Positions 36,368-44,537 of a DNA stretch of 64,000 bases are shown here, piece by piece. The translations under genes and the position numbers were made by a program. The stretch comes from Streptomyces buecherae (GTDB lineage: Bacteria; Actinomycetota; Actinomycetes; Streptomycetales; Streptomycetaceae), in NCBI RefSeq assembly GCF_014295035.1, contig NZ_CP060404.1, forward strand, positions 2,754,501 to 2,818,500, written 5' to 3'. The notes beneath the pieces were generated by a model. The model saw only the letters and a list, made by a program, of their open reading frames with translations. It ran no database searches and was not told the origin of the DNA. Every line of letters starts with the position of its first letter. The stretch's first letter is position 1.

Positions 36368-36373
36368 TAGTCT
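36368..36373 (+). promoter_or_regulatory. Candidate -10 of leaderless promoter
   Basis: TAGTCT is followed by 7 nt and then ATG 36381 of the lipid kinase gene. There is no ribosome site. Confidence 0.5.
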
Positions 36374-36380
36374 GCATCGC

Positions 36381-37349
36381 ATGCGCGCGCTCCTCGTGGT
36401 CAACCCGGCAGCAACCACCACCAGTGCTCGCACCCGTGATGTGCTGACCCACGCACTCGCCAGCGACCTCAAGCTGGAGGTCGCGAACACGGAGTACCGG
36501 GGGCACGCCCGCGATCTGGCCCGCCGGGCGGCCGAGAGCGGCACGTACGACGTGGTGGTGGCCCTCGGTGGCGACGGCACGGTCAACGAGGTGGTCAACG
36601 GGTTGCTGCACCACGGGCCCGCGCCGAGCGGCCTGCCACGGTTGGCCGTGGTCCCGGGCGGTTCCACCAACGTCTTCGCGCGGGCGCTGGGCCTGCCCAA
36701 CCACGTCGTGGAGGCGACCGGTGCCCTGCTCGCCGCGCTCCGCGAGGGCAGCGAACGCACGGTGGGGCTCGGTCTCGCGGCCGGCACCCCCGGCACCGCG
36801 GACGAGGCCGTGCCGGCGCGTTGGTTCACCTTCTGCGCGGGCTTCGGGTTCGACGCCGGGGTCATCGGCCGCGTCGAGCAGCAACGCGAGCGCGGCAAAC
36901 GCTCGACCCACGCGCTGTACGTGCGGCAGGCGCTGCGGCAGTTCTTCGGCGAGCCGCACCGCCGGCAGGGCACCATCACGATCGAACGGCCGGGCGAGGA
37001 TCCCATCACCGACCTGGCGCTGTCGATAGTCTGCAACACCTCACCGTGGACCTTCTTCGGCAACCGTCCGATCTACGCGTCGCCCAAGGCGTCCTTCGAC
37101 ACCGGCCTCGACGTGCTCGGACTGACCAAGCTGACGACCCCGGCGGTGACGCGTTACGCGACCCACCTGCTGACGTCAACGCCCGAGCGCGGGCCGCACG
37201 GCAAGCACGCGGTTTCACTGCACGACCTCGCCGACTTCACCTTGCAATCACAGGCGCCGCTCCCCCTCCAGATGGACGGTGACCACCTGGGACTGCGTAC
37301 GAGCGTGACGTTCACAGGCGTACGGCATGCACTGCGTGTGATTGTGTGA
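36381..37349 (+). CDS. Diacylglycerol kinase catalytic-domain lipid kinase
   Basis: The 322-residue protein of the DagK/YegS fold has ATP-binding VVALGGDGTVNEVVNGLL (GGDGT at about residues 64-68), PGGSTNVFARALGLP, and the beta-sandwich half with FTFCAGFGFDAGVIGRVE. The C-terminal part ends in the conserved DGDHLG turn. It phosphorylates diacylglycerol or a related lipid at the membrane face (family knowledge; the substrate is not proven). The gene begins without ribosome site after a TAGTCT element. Confidence 0.88.
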   Translation: MRALLVVNPAATTTSARTRDVLTHALASDLKLEVANTEYRGHARDLARRAAESGTYDVVVALGGDGTVNEVVNGLLHHGPAPSGLPRLAVVPGGSTNVFARALGLPNHVVEATGALLAALREGSERTVGLGLAAGTPGTADEAVPARWFTFCAGFGFDAGVIGRVEQQRERGKRSTHALYVRQALRQFFGEPHRRQGTITIERPGEDPITDLALSIVCNTSPWTFFGNRPIYASPKASFDTGLDVLGLTKLTTPAVTRYATHLLTSTPERGPHGKHAVSLHDLADFTLQSQAPLPLQMDGDHLGLRTSVTFTGVRHALRVIV

Positions 37350-37665
37350 GTGGCAGGGCCAAAACTCCTTCCACTCGAACGTTTAGCCTGGCTTCCACCC
37401 TGTGGAAGTACGGCTGTGACTGAGGCGACACCGTGGATTCAAAAAAAACTTTCCGGAAGGGGTTGTATCCGCCGCCGAGGTTTGCGAGTCTCTTCATGGC
37501 GATCGGGACGGCCGCACCAGGCCCCCTTGAGAGCCCGAATCCCCCTCCTTATGACTTCAGGTCCGCACCGGGCAACTGGGCGGCGGCCCTTCCGTTGCGG
37601 GGGGATTCGTGAAAGCGTTCACATTCACAAGCAATGAACCCGCAATACGAGGAGATGGAGCAGCC
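37350..37665. other. wblE upstream region
   Basis: This 316-bp region includes a run of eight A at about 37441-37448, unusual in this genome, followed by TTTCCGGAAGGGG. A CRP-type site lies at 37608-37623. The promoter is not assignable by eye. No further gene is seen. Confidence 0.4.
37608..37623. promoter_or_regulatory. CRP-type operator in front of wblE
   Basis: CGTGAAAGCGTTCACA fits the CRP/FNR consensus TGTGA-N6-TCACA in all but the first base, with perfect GTGA/TCAC arms. It lies 43 bp before the wblE start codon. In Mycobacterium tuberculosis the orthologous whiB1 is controlled by the cAMP receptor protein through an upstream site (established), supporting the assignment. Confidence 0.6.
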
Positions 37666-37923
37666 ATGGACTGGCGTCACAACGCCGTTTGCCGCGAGGA
37701 AGACCCCGAGCTGTTCTTCCCCATCGGCAACACCGGTCCTGCGCTGCTGCAGATCGAGGAAGCCAAGGCCGTCTGCCGTCGCTGCCCCGTCATGGAGCAG
37801 TGCCTGCAGTGGGCGCTGGAGTCCGGCCAGGACTCCGGCGTCTGGGGTGGCCTCAGCGAGGACGAGCGCCGCGCGATGAAGCGCCGCGCCGCTCGCAACC
37901 GGGCGCGCAACGCCAGCGCCTGA
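37666..37923 (+). CDS. wblE: WhiB-like iron-sulfur transcription factor
   Basis: The 85-residue protein has the four cluster cysteines C9, C37, C40 and C46, the GVWGG turn at 58-62, and a basic DNA-binding tail (RRAMKRRAARNRARN). Sequence and length match WblE, the WhiB1 ortholog, which binds a 4Fe-4S cluster sensitive to nitric oxide and contacts the principal sigma factor. ATG 37666 has GGAG 5-10 nt upstream; the longer frame from 37609 would run through the CRP site. A 13-bp hairpin terminates it downstream. Confidence 0.93.
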   Translation: MDWRHNAVCREEDPELFFPIGNTGPALLQIEEAKAVCRRCPVMEQCLQWALESGQDSGVWGGLSEDERRAMKRRAARNRARNASA

Positions 37924-38043
37924 CCCGCAGCCCCTCGGCCCCCGAGCCGCAGCGCGCAGTACCCCCGATGCTCTGCCAGGCTCCGCCCCCGGTCCCAGGA
38001 CCGGGAGGTGCCAAGGGCGGTGCCCCCACAGCAACGTGAGCTT

Positions 38044-38074
38044 TGAGCCCCGGACCAGATGGGTCCGGGGCTCA
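38044..38074 (+). terminator. wblE terminator hairpin
   Basis: The perfect 13-bp arms TGAGCCCCGGACC and GGTCCGGGGCTCA have a 5-nt loop (AGATG), 121 nt after the wblE stop codon. The symmetry would also stop convergent transcription. Confidence 0.75.
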
Positions 38075-38635
38075 GTGCTGTGCCCACTCACCCTGCCCCA
38101 CGGGCCCGCCACGCGAGCCCTCCTCCGCCGCCGCGGGGCGCTTCACACCGCGCGAACCGCCGGATGCGGGGTCAGATTCCGTACGCCGGAGCACGTGGCG
38201 ACCGTCGTACCGCTGACGTGATGTCCGGACAGCCGCGCCGCACGACGCCCCGCGCACGGCCCGAAGGGCGTCGGCGGAGGCAACGGTCCGATATCGATCG
38301 ACGGTGCGCCCGCACGCGGAGCCGGCGGGCGACCGCCGCGCGCACCCGCCGATCGGCCATCCGGGGTCCCGCGCGGCGCCGCCGCCCATAACAAATGGGC
38401 GACTTTGCCTGACGCATCGTCAACTTCGCGTGATGCTCTCGCTCCCGCGCACATCCGTAGGGCACGCGAAGGCCGTTCGGCCGCGCGTGTGATGTTCATG
38501 CCCGCGAACACCGTTGCCGAGGTGTGCCACGGGGCGTGCGAGGCAGGCACACGGGCCGTCCTCCCGCCGCCGCGGTACCGGGCGAGCCGAGGGCGTGCAC
38601 GGGGGCTTGTGCCCCGGTGCCCAGCGCCGCTGGCG
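38075..38635. other. Convergent intergenic region, no gene seen
   Basis: This sequence lies between the wblE terminator and the histidine kinase stop. A minus-strand frame (38143-38889) spans it but is out of frame with the kinase and has no start signal. I see nothing I can support. Confidence 0.45.
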
Positions 38636-40114
38636 TCAGTTCTTCTCCGCGCGCACCGGCAGGTCGAGGACGACCCGGGCACCGCCCGTGGGGGCCGGGA
38701 CCATGGTGAAGGTGCCGCCCAACTCCCCTTCCACCAGGGTCCGTACGATCTGGAGGCCGAGGTTCCCCGCCTCGCGCGGGTCGAAGCCCTCGGGCAGGCC
38801 GCGCCCGTCGTCCTGCACGGTGACCAGCAGGCGGCCTTCGGTCCTGGTGCCGCCGCGGACCGCGCCGACCTCGACCGTGCCCTGCTCACCCGGGCCGAAG
38901 CCGTGCTCGAGGGCGTTCTGCAGCACCTCGGTGAGGACCATCGCGAGGGGCGTGGCGACCTCGGCGTCGAGGATGCCGAACCGTCCGGTGCGCCGGCCGG
39001 CGACGGTACCGGGCGCGATCTCCGCGACCATCGCCAGCACCCGGTCGGCGATCTCGTCGAACTCGACGCGCTCGTCCAGGTGCTGCGACAGCGTCTCGTG
39101 CACGATCGCGATCGAACCCACCCTGCGCACGGCCTCGTTGAGCGCCTCGCGCCCCTGTTCCGAATCCATCCGCCGGGCCTGGAGGCGCAGCAGGGCGGCC
39201 ACGGTCTGCAGGTTGTTCTTCACCCGGTGGTGGATCTCGCGGATCGTGGCGTCCTTGGTGATCAGCTCCCGCTCCCTGCGCCGCAGTTCGGTGACGTCGC
39301 GCAGCAGCACGAGCGAGCCGATGTGGGAGCCCTTGGGCTTGAGCGGGATGGCTCGCACCTGGATGACGCCCTCGTCGCCCTCCACCTCGAACTCGCGCGG
39401 TGCCCAGCCGCTCGCCAACTTGACCAGCGCCTCGTCCACCGGGCCACGGGCGGGGGCGAGTTCGGCGGTGGTGCGGCCGAGGTGGTGCCCGACCAGGTCG
39501 GCGGCGAGGCCGAGGCGGTGGTAGGCGGAGAGGGCGTTGGGGCTCGCGTACTGCACGAGGCCCTCCGCGTCGAGCCGGATCAGCCCGTCCCCCGCGCGCG
39601 GCGAGGCGTCCATGTCCACCTGCTGGCCGGGGAACGGGAAGGCGCCGGCGGCGATCATCTGGGCGAGGTCGGAGGCGCTCTGCAGATACGTGAGCTCCAG
39701 CCGGCTCGGGGTCCGCACGGTGAGCAGGTTGGTGTTGCGGGCGATGACGCCGAGCACCCGGCCGTCGCGGCGGACCGGGATCGACTCCACCCGCACCGGC
39801 ACCTCCTCGCGCCACTCCGGGTCCCCCTCGCGCACGATCCGCCCCTCGTCGAGCGCGGCGTCCAGCATCGGCCGGCGTCCGCGCGGGACGAGGTGCCCCA
39901 CCATGTCGTCCTGGTACGAGGTCGGCCCGGTGTTGGGCCGCATCTGGGCGACCGAGACGTACCGCGTCCCGTCCCGGGTGGGCACCCAGAGCACGAGGTC
40001 GGCGAAGGACAGGTCGGAGAGCAGTTGCCACTCCGAAACCAGCAGGTGGAGCCACTCGAGGTCGGAGTCGTCCAGAGCGGTGTGCTGGCGTACGAGATCG
40101 TTCATGGAGGGCAC
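38636..40114 (-). CDS. PdtaS-like cytoplasmic sensor histidine kinase (HisKA_2)
   Basis: The 492-residue kinase is without membrane segments. A GAF-like N-terminal domain (about residues 15-150) and a PAS domain (about 175-285) precede the HisKA_2 dimerisation helix TIREIHHRVKNNLQTVAAL carrying the phosphorylated histidine, and the HATPase with LTEVLQNALEHGF and DDGRGLPEGFD. This is the architecture of PdtaS, whose partner PdtaR is an ANTAR antiterminator; no ANTAR regulator is adjacent here, as is common. GTG 40114 aligns with the known N-terminus pattern (DLVRQHTALDD versus DLLAEHT) and has TAGGCT 6 nt upstream. Confidence 0.88.
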   Translation of the reverse strand: MPSMNDLVRQHTALDDSDLEWLHLLVSEWQLLSDLSFADLVLWVPTRDGTRYVSVAQMRPNTGPTSYQDDMVGHLVPRGRRPMLDAALDEGRIVREGDPEWREEVPVRVESIPVRRDGRVLGVIARNTNLLTVRTPSRLELTYLQSASDLAQMIAAGAFPFPGQQVDMDASPRAGDGLIRLDAEGLVQYASPNALSAYHRLGLAADLVGHHLGRTTAELAPARGPVDEALVKLASGWAPREFEVEGDEGVIQVRAIPLKPKGSHIGSLVLLRDVTELRRRERELITKDATIREIHHRVKNNLQTVAALLRLQARRMDSEQGREALNEAVRRVGSIAIVHETLSQHLDERVEFDEIADRVLAMVAEIAPGTVAGRRTGRFGILDAEVATPLAMVLTEVLQNALEHGFGPGEQGTVEVGAVRGGTRTEGRLLVTVQDDGRGLPEGFDPREAGNLGLQIVRTLVEGELGGTFTMVPAPTGGARVVLDLPVRAEKN

Positions 40115-40120
40115 CCGGCG

Positions 40121-40126
40121 AGCCTA
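40121..40126 (-). promoter_or_regulatory. Candidate -10 of leaderless promoter
   Basis: On the minus strand TAGGCT is followed by 6 nt and GTG 40114 of the histidine kinase. No ribosome site precedes that GTG. Confidence 0.45.
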
Positions 40127-40174
40127 CCCGGGCCCTCCCACGAGCCAGTCCGCGCACAGCCGTAGACAGCGGAG

Positions 40175-40190
40175 AATGGTCTAGTCCACA
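40175..40190. promoter_or_regulatory. Candidate DasR (dre) site upstream of histidine kinase
   Basis: AATGGTCTAGTCCACA matches 12 of 16 positions of the dre consensus ACTGGTCTAGACCAGT and is itself nearly palindromic (TGGTCTAGTCCA). It lies 61 bp upstream of the kinase start, only 7.8 kb from dasR. Confidence 0.35.
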
Positions 40191-40477
40191 ATGGGCCGTA
40201 CACGACCTCCACTCTCCCCGCACAGGAGAGTGGACCGAGGCTCACGGCGCTCTCTGCCCTGACCGCGCCGAAGCCTCAGGTCGGCCGAACCGGCCGATGC
40301 AACTCCGGGCTGCGGTGCCGGGCGGGTTGAGGGTCCCGCCCTGGCGCCGCGGCCCGCGGGTCTTCCCCGAGGCCGCCGGCCTGTCTCGCGGGCACGCTGA
40401 CCCGCCTCCGCACTCCCCTACGCGACGTCCGTGGGCTCCACCGCGTCCCGTCCGCCCGCGCCGGTCCGCGCCGACGC

Positions 40478-41122
40478 TCAGCCGGGTATGTCGTCCGTCT
40501 CCGCCGGCCAGGCCGCCATCGCCGTGTGGGCCACGATCTCCAGCGTCGCCCGGTCGACGCCGTCCCTGGCCTGCTGGGCCATGCCGTGCAGCACGACCGT
40601 GCAGTAGACGGCGAGGGCGTGCGCGTCGGTGTCGCTCGGCAGTATGCCGGCCTCGACGTCGGCGGCGATCCGCCGCTCGACCGCCGCGATCCCCTCGTTC
40701 CGACGCTCGACCAGGCCCTGGGCGATCTCGTTGGACTGCGGGGTGCAGTTGGTCGCGGCGCTGATCAGCATGCACCCGCGCGGATACCCCGGCAGCGTCT
40801 GCCAGGACGCGGCCTCGTGCAACATGCGCGCCACGGCGCGGCGCGCGGTCGGCTCCTCCTCCAGGGCGCGGTCGATGAAGCCGCCGAACTCGCGCACATA
40901 GGACTCGATGGCCTCCTCGAAGAGCGTCTTCTTGTCCCCGAAGGCCGCGTAGAGACTCGGCGCCTTGACGCCCATCGCCCGCGTCAGGTCCGCGATGGAG
41001 ACCGCCTCGAAGCCGCGGTCCCAGAACTCCATGGTGGCGGCCCGCAGCGCCGCGTCCCGGTCGAAGGAGCGGGGCCTCCCCCGCCTCACCGTCCCCTCAG
41101 AACCCTCGTTCGTGGTAGCCAT
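40478..41122 (-). CDS. TetR-family transcriptional regulator
   Basis: The 214-residue regulator has a helix-turn-helix at about residues 30-60 (FEAVSIADLTRAMGVKAPSLYAAFGDKKTLF) and a TetR_C-type ligand domain (PRGCMLISAATNC, then HALAVYCTVVLHGMAQQARDG) of the YcdC/AcrR-like subgroup often paired with oxidoreductases. It is divergent from the SDR gene at 41204 with an 81-bp spacer, so it probably represses that gene and itself and releases on binding the SDR substrate. No strong ribosome site precedes ATG 41122. Confidence 0.88.
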   Translation of the reverse strand: MATTNEGSEGTVRRGRPRSFDRDAALRAATMEFWDRGFEAVSIADLTRAMGVKAPSLYAAFGDKKTLFEEAIESYVREFGGFIDRALEEEPTARRAVARMLHEAASWQTLPGYPRGCMLISAATNCTPQSNEIAQGLVERRNEGIAAVERRIAADVEAGILPSDTDAHALAVYCTVVLHGMAQQARDGVDRATLEIVAHTAMAAWPAETDDIPG

Positions 41123-41134
41123 GCCGCCATTCTA

Positions 41135-41158
41135 TAGCGCCCACTAGATAATGTGCTA
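41135..41158. promoter_or_regulatory. Candidate TetR operator / divergent promoter
   Basis: TAGCGC and GTGCTA bound a 24-bp imperfect inverted repeat in an AT-rich island that includes TAGATAAT. It sits in the tetR-SDR spacer where a TetR operator is expected. Confidence 0.35.
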
Positions 41159-41203
41159 CGGTCTTTATGTATCGACTCCTAAAGAAAAAAGGGGGGCGTG
41201 ACC

Positions 41204-41959
41204 ATGGGCGCGCTCAAGGGCAAGACAGCGCTGGTCACCGGCGGCAGTCGGGGCATCGGGCGGGAGATCGCCGAGCGACTGGCGCGGGACGGCGCCAGGG
41301 TCGCGGTGCACTACGGGAGCAATGACGAGGCGGCCAAGGAGACGGTGACGGCCATCGAGGGGGCGGGCGGACAGGCGTTCGCGCTGCGGGCCGAGCTGGG
41401 CGTGCCGGGAGACGCGGAGACCCTGTGGTCCGCCTTCGACGAGCAGGCGGACGGCCTCGACATCCTGGTGAACAACGCGGGGATCGTCGAGGCCGGCAAG
41501 CCGATCGCCGCCGTGACACCCGAATCGTTCGACCACGTCTTCGCGGTCAACGCCAAGGCACCGTTCTTCATCACCCAACTGGGTCTCCCGCGCCTGCGGG
41601 ACGGGGGGCGGATCGTCAACATCTCGACGGGGCTGACGCGCGGCGCCGCGACACCCGAGCTGATCTCCTACTCGATGACCAAGGGCGCCATCGACGTGCT
41701 GACCCTGACCCTGGCCAAGGAGCTGGGCCCGCGCGGGATAACGGTGAACGCGGTGGCGCCGGGCGTGGTCGACACCGACATGAACGCGGCCTGGCTGCGC
41801 GGCGATGCCGAGACGTGGAAGGCCGTCGCCGCGCAGTCCCCGTTCAACCGGGTAGCGAAGGGCGACGACGTGGCCGACATCGTCGCCTTCCTCGCCTCAT
41901 CCGACAGCCGCTGGGTGACCGGCCAGTGGATCGACGCGACGGGAGGTGCCCTGCTGTAG
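41204..41959 (+). CDS. Short-chain dehydrogenase/reductase
   Basis: The 251-residue classical SDR has cofactor loop TGGSRGIGREIAERL, NNAG motif ILVNNAGIVEAGKP, the catalytic serine in IVNISTGLTRG, and the YxxxK motif YSMTKGA. The arginine at the end of the second strand region (VHYGSND) leaves cofactor preference open. It is FabG-like and often annotated as 3-oxoacyl reductase, but the TetR partner suggests a xenobiotic or secondary-metabolite substrate. ATG 41204 is chosen over GTG 41198 because AAAGGGGGG lies 7 nt before it. Confidence 0.9.
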   Translation: MGALKGKTALVTGGSRGIGREIAERLARDGARVAVHYGSNDEAAKETVTAIEGAGGQAFALRAELGVPGDAETLWSAFDEQADGLDILVNNAGIVEAGKPIAAVTPESFDHVFAVNAKAPFFITQLGLPRLRDGGRIVNISTGLTRGAATPELISYSMTKGAIDVLTLTLAKELGPRGITVNAVAPGVVDTDMNAAWLRGDAETWKAVAAQSPFNRVAKGDDVADIVAFLASSDSRWVTGQWIDATGGALL

Positions 41960-42938
41960 CCCACACACCTCGGACCCCGGTGCGGCGCTCCCCCTACGGC
42001 CTCGTGTCGCCTGCGGGGTGACGCGGTGTCTGGGTGGGTTGCCTGTTGGTGCCCGCGCCGCGTGGTCGCTGGCGTGGTGTGGCGGCGCTGGCGTGGTCTG
42101 GTGGCGCTGGCGTGGTGTGGCGGCGCTCGCACGGTCTGGTGACGCTCGCGCGATCCGACTGGACGGGTGCGCGCCCGGGCTTCACGTGCTCTGGGCGGGC
42201 CGCGGGTCGGGGCGGCGCACAGGTCAGTGGCGCGTGCGTCTGCGAGGAGGCACAGGGCCGGCGTGCTGGCGGCACGGGTCGGGCAGCGTGGGGGTCGTGA
42301 CGGCGGGGCGTCAGGGAGCTGTGCCTCGTCGTCGGGTTCGCCCTGGCTGCGCGCTCGTTCGGTGCTGGCGGGGTGCCGGGGGCCGTGCGATTGCCGTTGC
42401 CGAGTGTCGACTGCCGTCTTCGGGTGCGGTGCGGCTGCGCTTGCCCTTGCGTGGGGACCAGGGCGGAGACCGCTTTCAGGGGCGGCCCGCTTTCGGGGGA
42501 CGGCCCAGGCAGGCGTACCCGTGGACCGGGCTGCTCCGGCAGGCGGGCGGGGAACGGGGACGCAAGCCGACGGTCGGGCGGTGAGCGGTGGGCGCACTCG
42601 CCGGAGGCTCTGCCGGCACGCAGGTGGGCCGGCCTGCACGGGGAGGCCGACCTGACCAGCGGGTCGTGCACGGTGAGCCGGCCAGTGGGCCCGAACTCCG
42701 GGCCCCGGGTCGAGGTTAAGCGGCGGGGGCCACCGAGGTGGCGGAGCGGCAACGCGTGCCGCCGTGGCGGCCCGGCCCGGCTTGGACTGCCCCGGGGTGG
42801 CCCGGGCTGGGCTGAGCCAGGCGGGACCTCGGGGCCGCAAGGGGCGGGGAGGGTGGGCGAGGGGGAGGGGGGAGGGCCTCCACCCCCACCCGACAAGCTC
42901 CCCCGCTCCACGACCCCACCCCAGCAACGCCCCGAGCG
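41960..42938. other. Long convergent intergenic region, no gene supported
   Basis: This 979-bp region lies between the convergent SDR and GH3 genes. The plus strand is strongly G-rich over C and holds a 19-bp tandem repeat at its start. Open frames on both strands are long but have Pro/Arg/Gly composition and no start signals. It may contain an eroded gene. Confidence 0.45.
42067..42142. repeat. 19-bp tandem repeat, four copies
   Basis: The unit CGCTGGCGTGGTGTGGCGG starts at 42067, 42086, 42105 and 42124. Copies 1 and 3 are identical, copy 2 has two changes and copy 4 several; a degenerate fifth follows. It is non-coding. Confidence 0.8.
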
Positions 42939-44498
42939 CTAGCCCCCCGTGATGACCTCGGCGGCGGCGCGGCCGCAGACGCGGGCGGCGCCGTGGGTGG
43001 CGATGTGGAGGGCGCCGACGGGGGCGGCCTGGGGGACGCCCATCTCGACCACGATCGTGTCGGGTCGCGCGGCGACCAGGGCGGCGAGGGCCTCGGTCAT
43101 CCAGGTGTGGCGGTGGACGTCGCGTACGACCGCGACGATGGGGCGCTCCCCCGCCTTCGCGCACACCTGCGCGATGGTCTCGGGTACGCCGTACTCGGTG
43201 ACCCGCGCGTTGTTGAGTGCCTCGGTCTTGGTGCCGGGGAGGAGGCGAGCCAGTTCGGCCGCGACGCCCCACGGGGTGTCGTCGCCGACCGCGATGCTCG
43301 CCATCGGGGTGAAGGCGGCGACGTAGGCGGGCCGCGTGAGGGGGGCGGTGGCGCGCGAGCCGGCGGTCACGCGGACCGCGCGGCGTGCGGCGGCGAGTCC
43401 CACCTCGGGGGCGGCGGCTACGGACGGGGCCGAGCCCTCGGCCGATCCCGCGCCCCGGGTGTCCAGGCGGGCCCAGTCGGCCAGGGCGCGGACCCGAGCC
43501 GCCGCGTCGGCGAGCCGCTCCTCCTTCAGCTCGCCGGCGCGGACGGCCTGGACGAGGGCGTCGCGCAGGCGTCGCACGGTCTCCTCGTCGGCCAGCCCGC
43601 CGCCGACGCAGATGGCGTCCACTCCGGCGGCGAGGGCCAGTACGGTGCCGCGTTCCACGCCGTACGCGGCGGAGATGGCCTTCATCTCGATGGCGTCGCT
43701 GATGATCAGCCCGTCGAAGCCGAAGCCGCCGTCGGCCACGGGGCGGCGCAGCAGTCCGTGCAGCGCCTCCGGGCTGAGGGTGGCGGGCCGGTTCGGGTCC
43801 AGCGCGGGCACCAGGATGTGAGCGCTCATGACGGCCTTGGTGCCGGCGGCCACGGCGGCCCGGAAGGGCACCAGGTCGCGGTCGGCCAGGACGTTCAGGT
43901 CGGCGTCGATGCGCGGGAGGTCGTGGTGGGAGTCCACGGCGGTGTCGCCGTGCCCGGGGAAGTGCTTGACGCTGGTGGCCACGCCGGCCGCCTGCATGCC
44001 TTCGACGTAGGCGGCGGTGTGCCGGGCGACCAGCTTCGGGTCGGCGCCGAAGGAGCGGACGCCGATGACCGGGTTGTCGGGGTTGGCGTTGACGTCGGCG
44101 GACGGCGCCCAGTCGAGGTTGACGCCGACCTCGGCGAGGCGGCGGCCGATCTCCTGGGCGACGGCCCGGGTGAGGTCGGGGTCGTCCACGGCGCCGAGGG
44201 CCAGGTTGCCGGGGAAGGAGGAGCCCTCGTTCACCTCGAGGCGGGTGACGTCGCCGCCCTCCTCGTCGATGGCTACCAGGAGGTCTCCGCGTTCCGCCCG
44301 CAGTTGCCCGGTGAGCGCGGCGACCTGTTCGGGCCGCTCGATGTTGCGGCCGAACAGGGCGACGGACGCGAGCCCCTCGTCGATCCTGCGGAGCAGCCAG
44401 TCGGGGGCGGTGGTGGTGCCCCGGAAGCCTGGCTGGAGGACGGCGAGGGCGTCGCGGCTCAGGGAGTCGGTGCGGGCGGAGGCGGAGGTGGTGCTCAT
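42939..44498 (-). CDS. dasD: Glycoside hydrolase family 3 beta-N-acetylglucosaminidase
   Basis: The 519-residue enzyme is without signal peptide. NagZ-type signatures: KHFPGHGDTAVDSHHDLP (about residues 188-205), which carries the catalytic Asp-His dyad loop of this GH3 branch, and the nucleophile region FDGLIISDAIEMKAIS. A C-terminal domain of about 170 residues is present, as in the actinobacterial enzymes. It should split imported chitobiose to N-acetylglucosamine in the cytoplasm. It lies 39 nt after dasC in the same direction, hence co-transcribed with dasABC; the name follows S. coelicolor (memory). AAGGGA lies about 10 nt before ATG 44498. Confidence 0.9.
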   Translation of the reverse strand: MSTTSASARTDSLSRDALAVLQPGFRGTTTAPDWLLRRIDEGLASVALFGRNIERPEQVAALTGQLRAERGDLLVAIDEEGGDVTRLEVNEGSSFPGNLALGAVDDPDLTRAVAQEIGRRLAEVGVNLDWAPSADVNANPDNPVIGVRSFGADPKLVARHTAAYVEGMQAAGVATSVKHFPGHGDTAVDSHHDLPRIDADLNVLADRDLVPFRAAVAAGTKAVMSAHILVPALDPNRPATLSPEALHGLLRRPVADGGFGFDGLIISDAIEMKAISAAYGVERGTVLALAAGVDAICVGGGLADEETVRRLRDALVQAVRAGELKEERLADAAARVRALADWARLDTRGAGSAEGSAPSVAAAPEVGLAAARRAVRVTAGSRATAPLTRPAYVAAFTPMASIAVGDDTPWGVAAELARLLPGTKTEALNNARVTEYGVPETIAQVCAKAGERPIVAVVRDVHRHTWMTEALAALVAARPDTIVVEMGVPQAAPVGALHIATHGAARVCGRAAAEVITGG

Positions 44499-44537
44499 CG
44501 TGCGGTGTGTCCCTTGCGGTTAAGGCGCGTTGACCCG

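Larger units (their letters stand above)
40115..40477. other. Upstream region of the histidine kinase gene
   Basis: This 363-bp region is between two minus-strand genes. It holds the kinase promoter, a dre-like sequence at 40175-40190 and no supported gene. Confidence 0.4.

Noticed and set aside
37391-37665. A SigB/SigH-type promoter before wblE (GTTT...GGGA)
   Set aside because: The GTTT and GGGAC blocks near 37480-37510 are separated by about 21 nt instead of the expected 14-16.
38143-38889. Minus-strand frame of 248 codons overlapping the kinase 3' end
   Set aside because: It is out of frame with the kinase, has no ribosome site, and its first part is a shifted version of the kinase ATPase domain.
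41994-42911. Minus-strand frame of 305 codons in the long spacer
   Set aside because: Pro/Arg/His-rich, no start signal, and the tandem repeat runs through it; probably non-coding.
41204-42938. Operon of the SDR with a downstream gene
   Set aside because: No plus-strand gene with start signals follows the SDR before the convergent GH3 gene.
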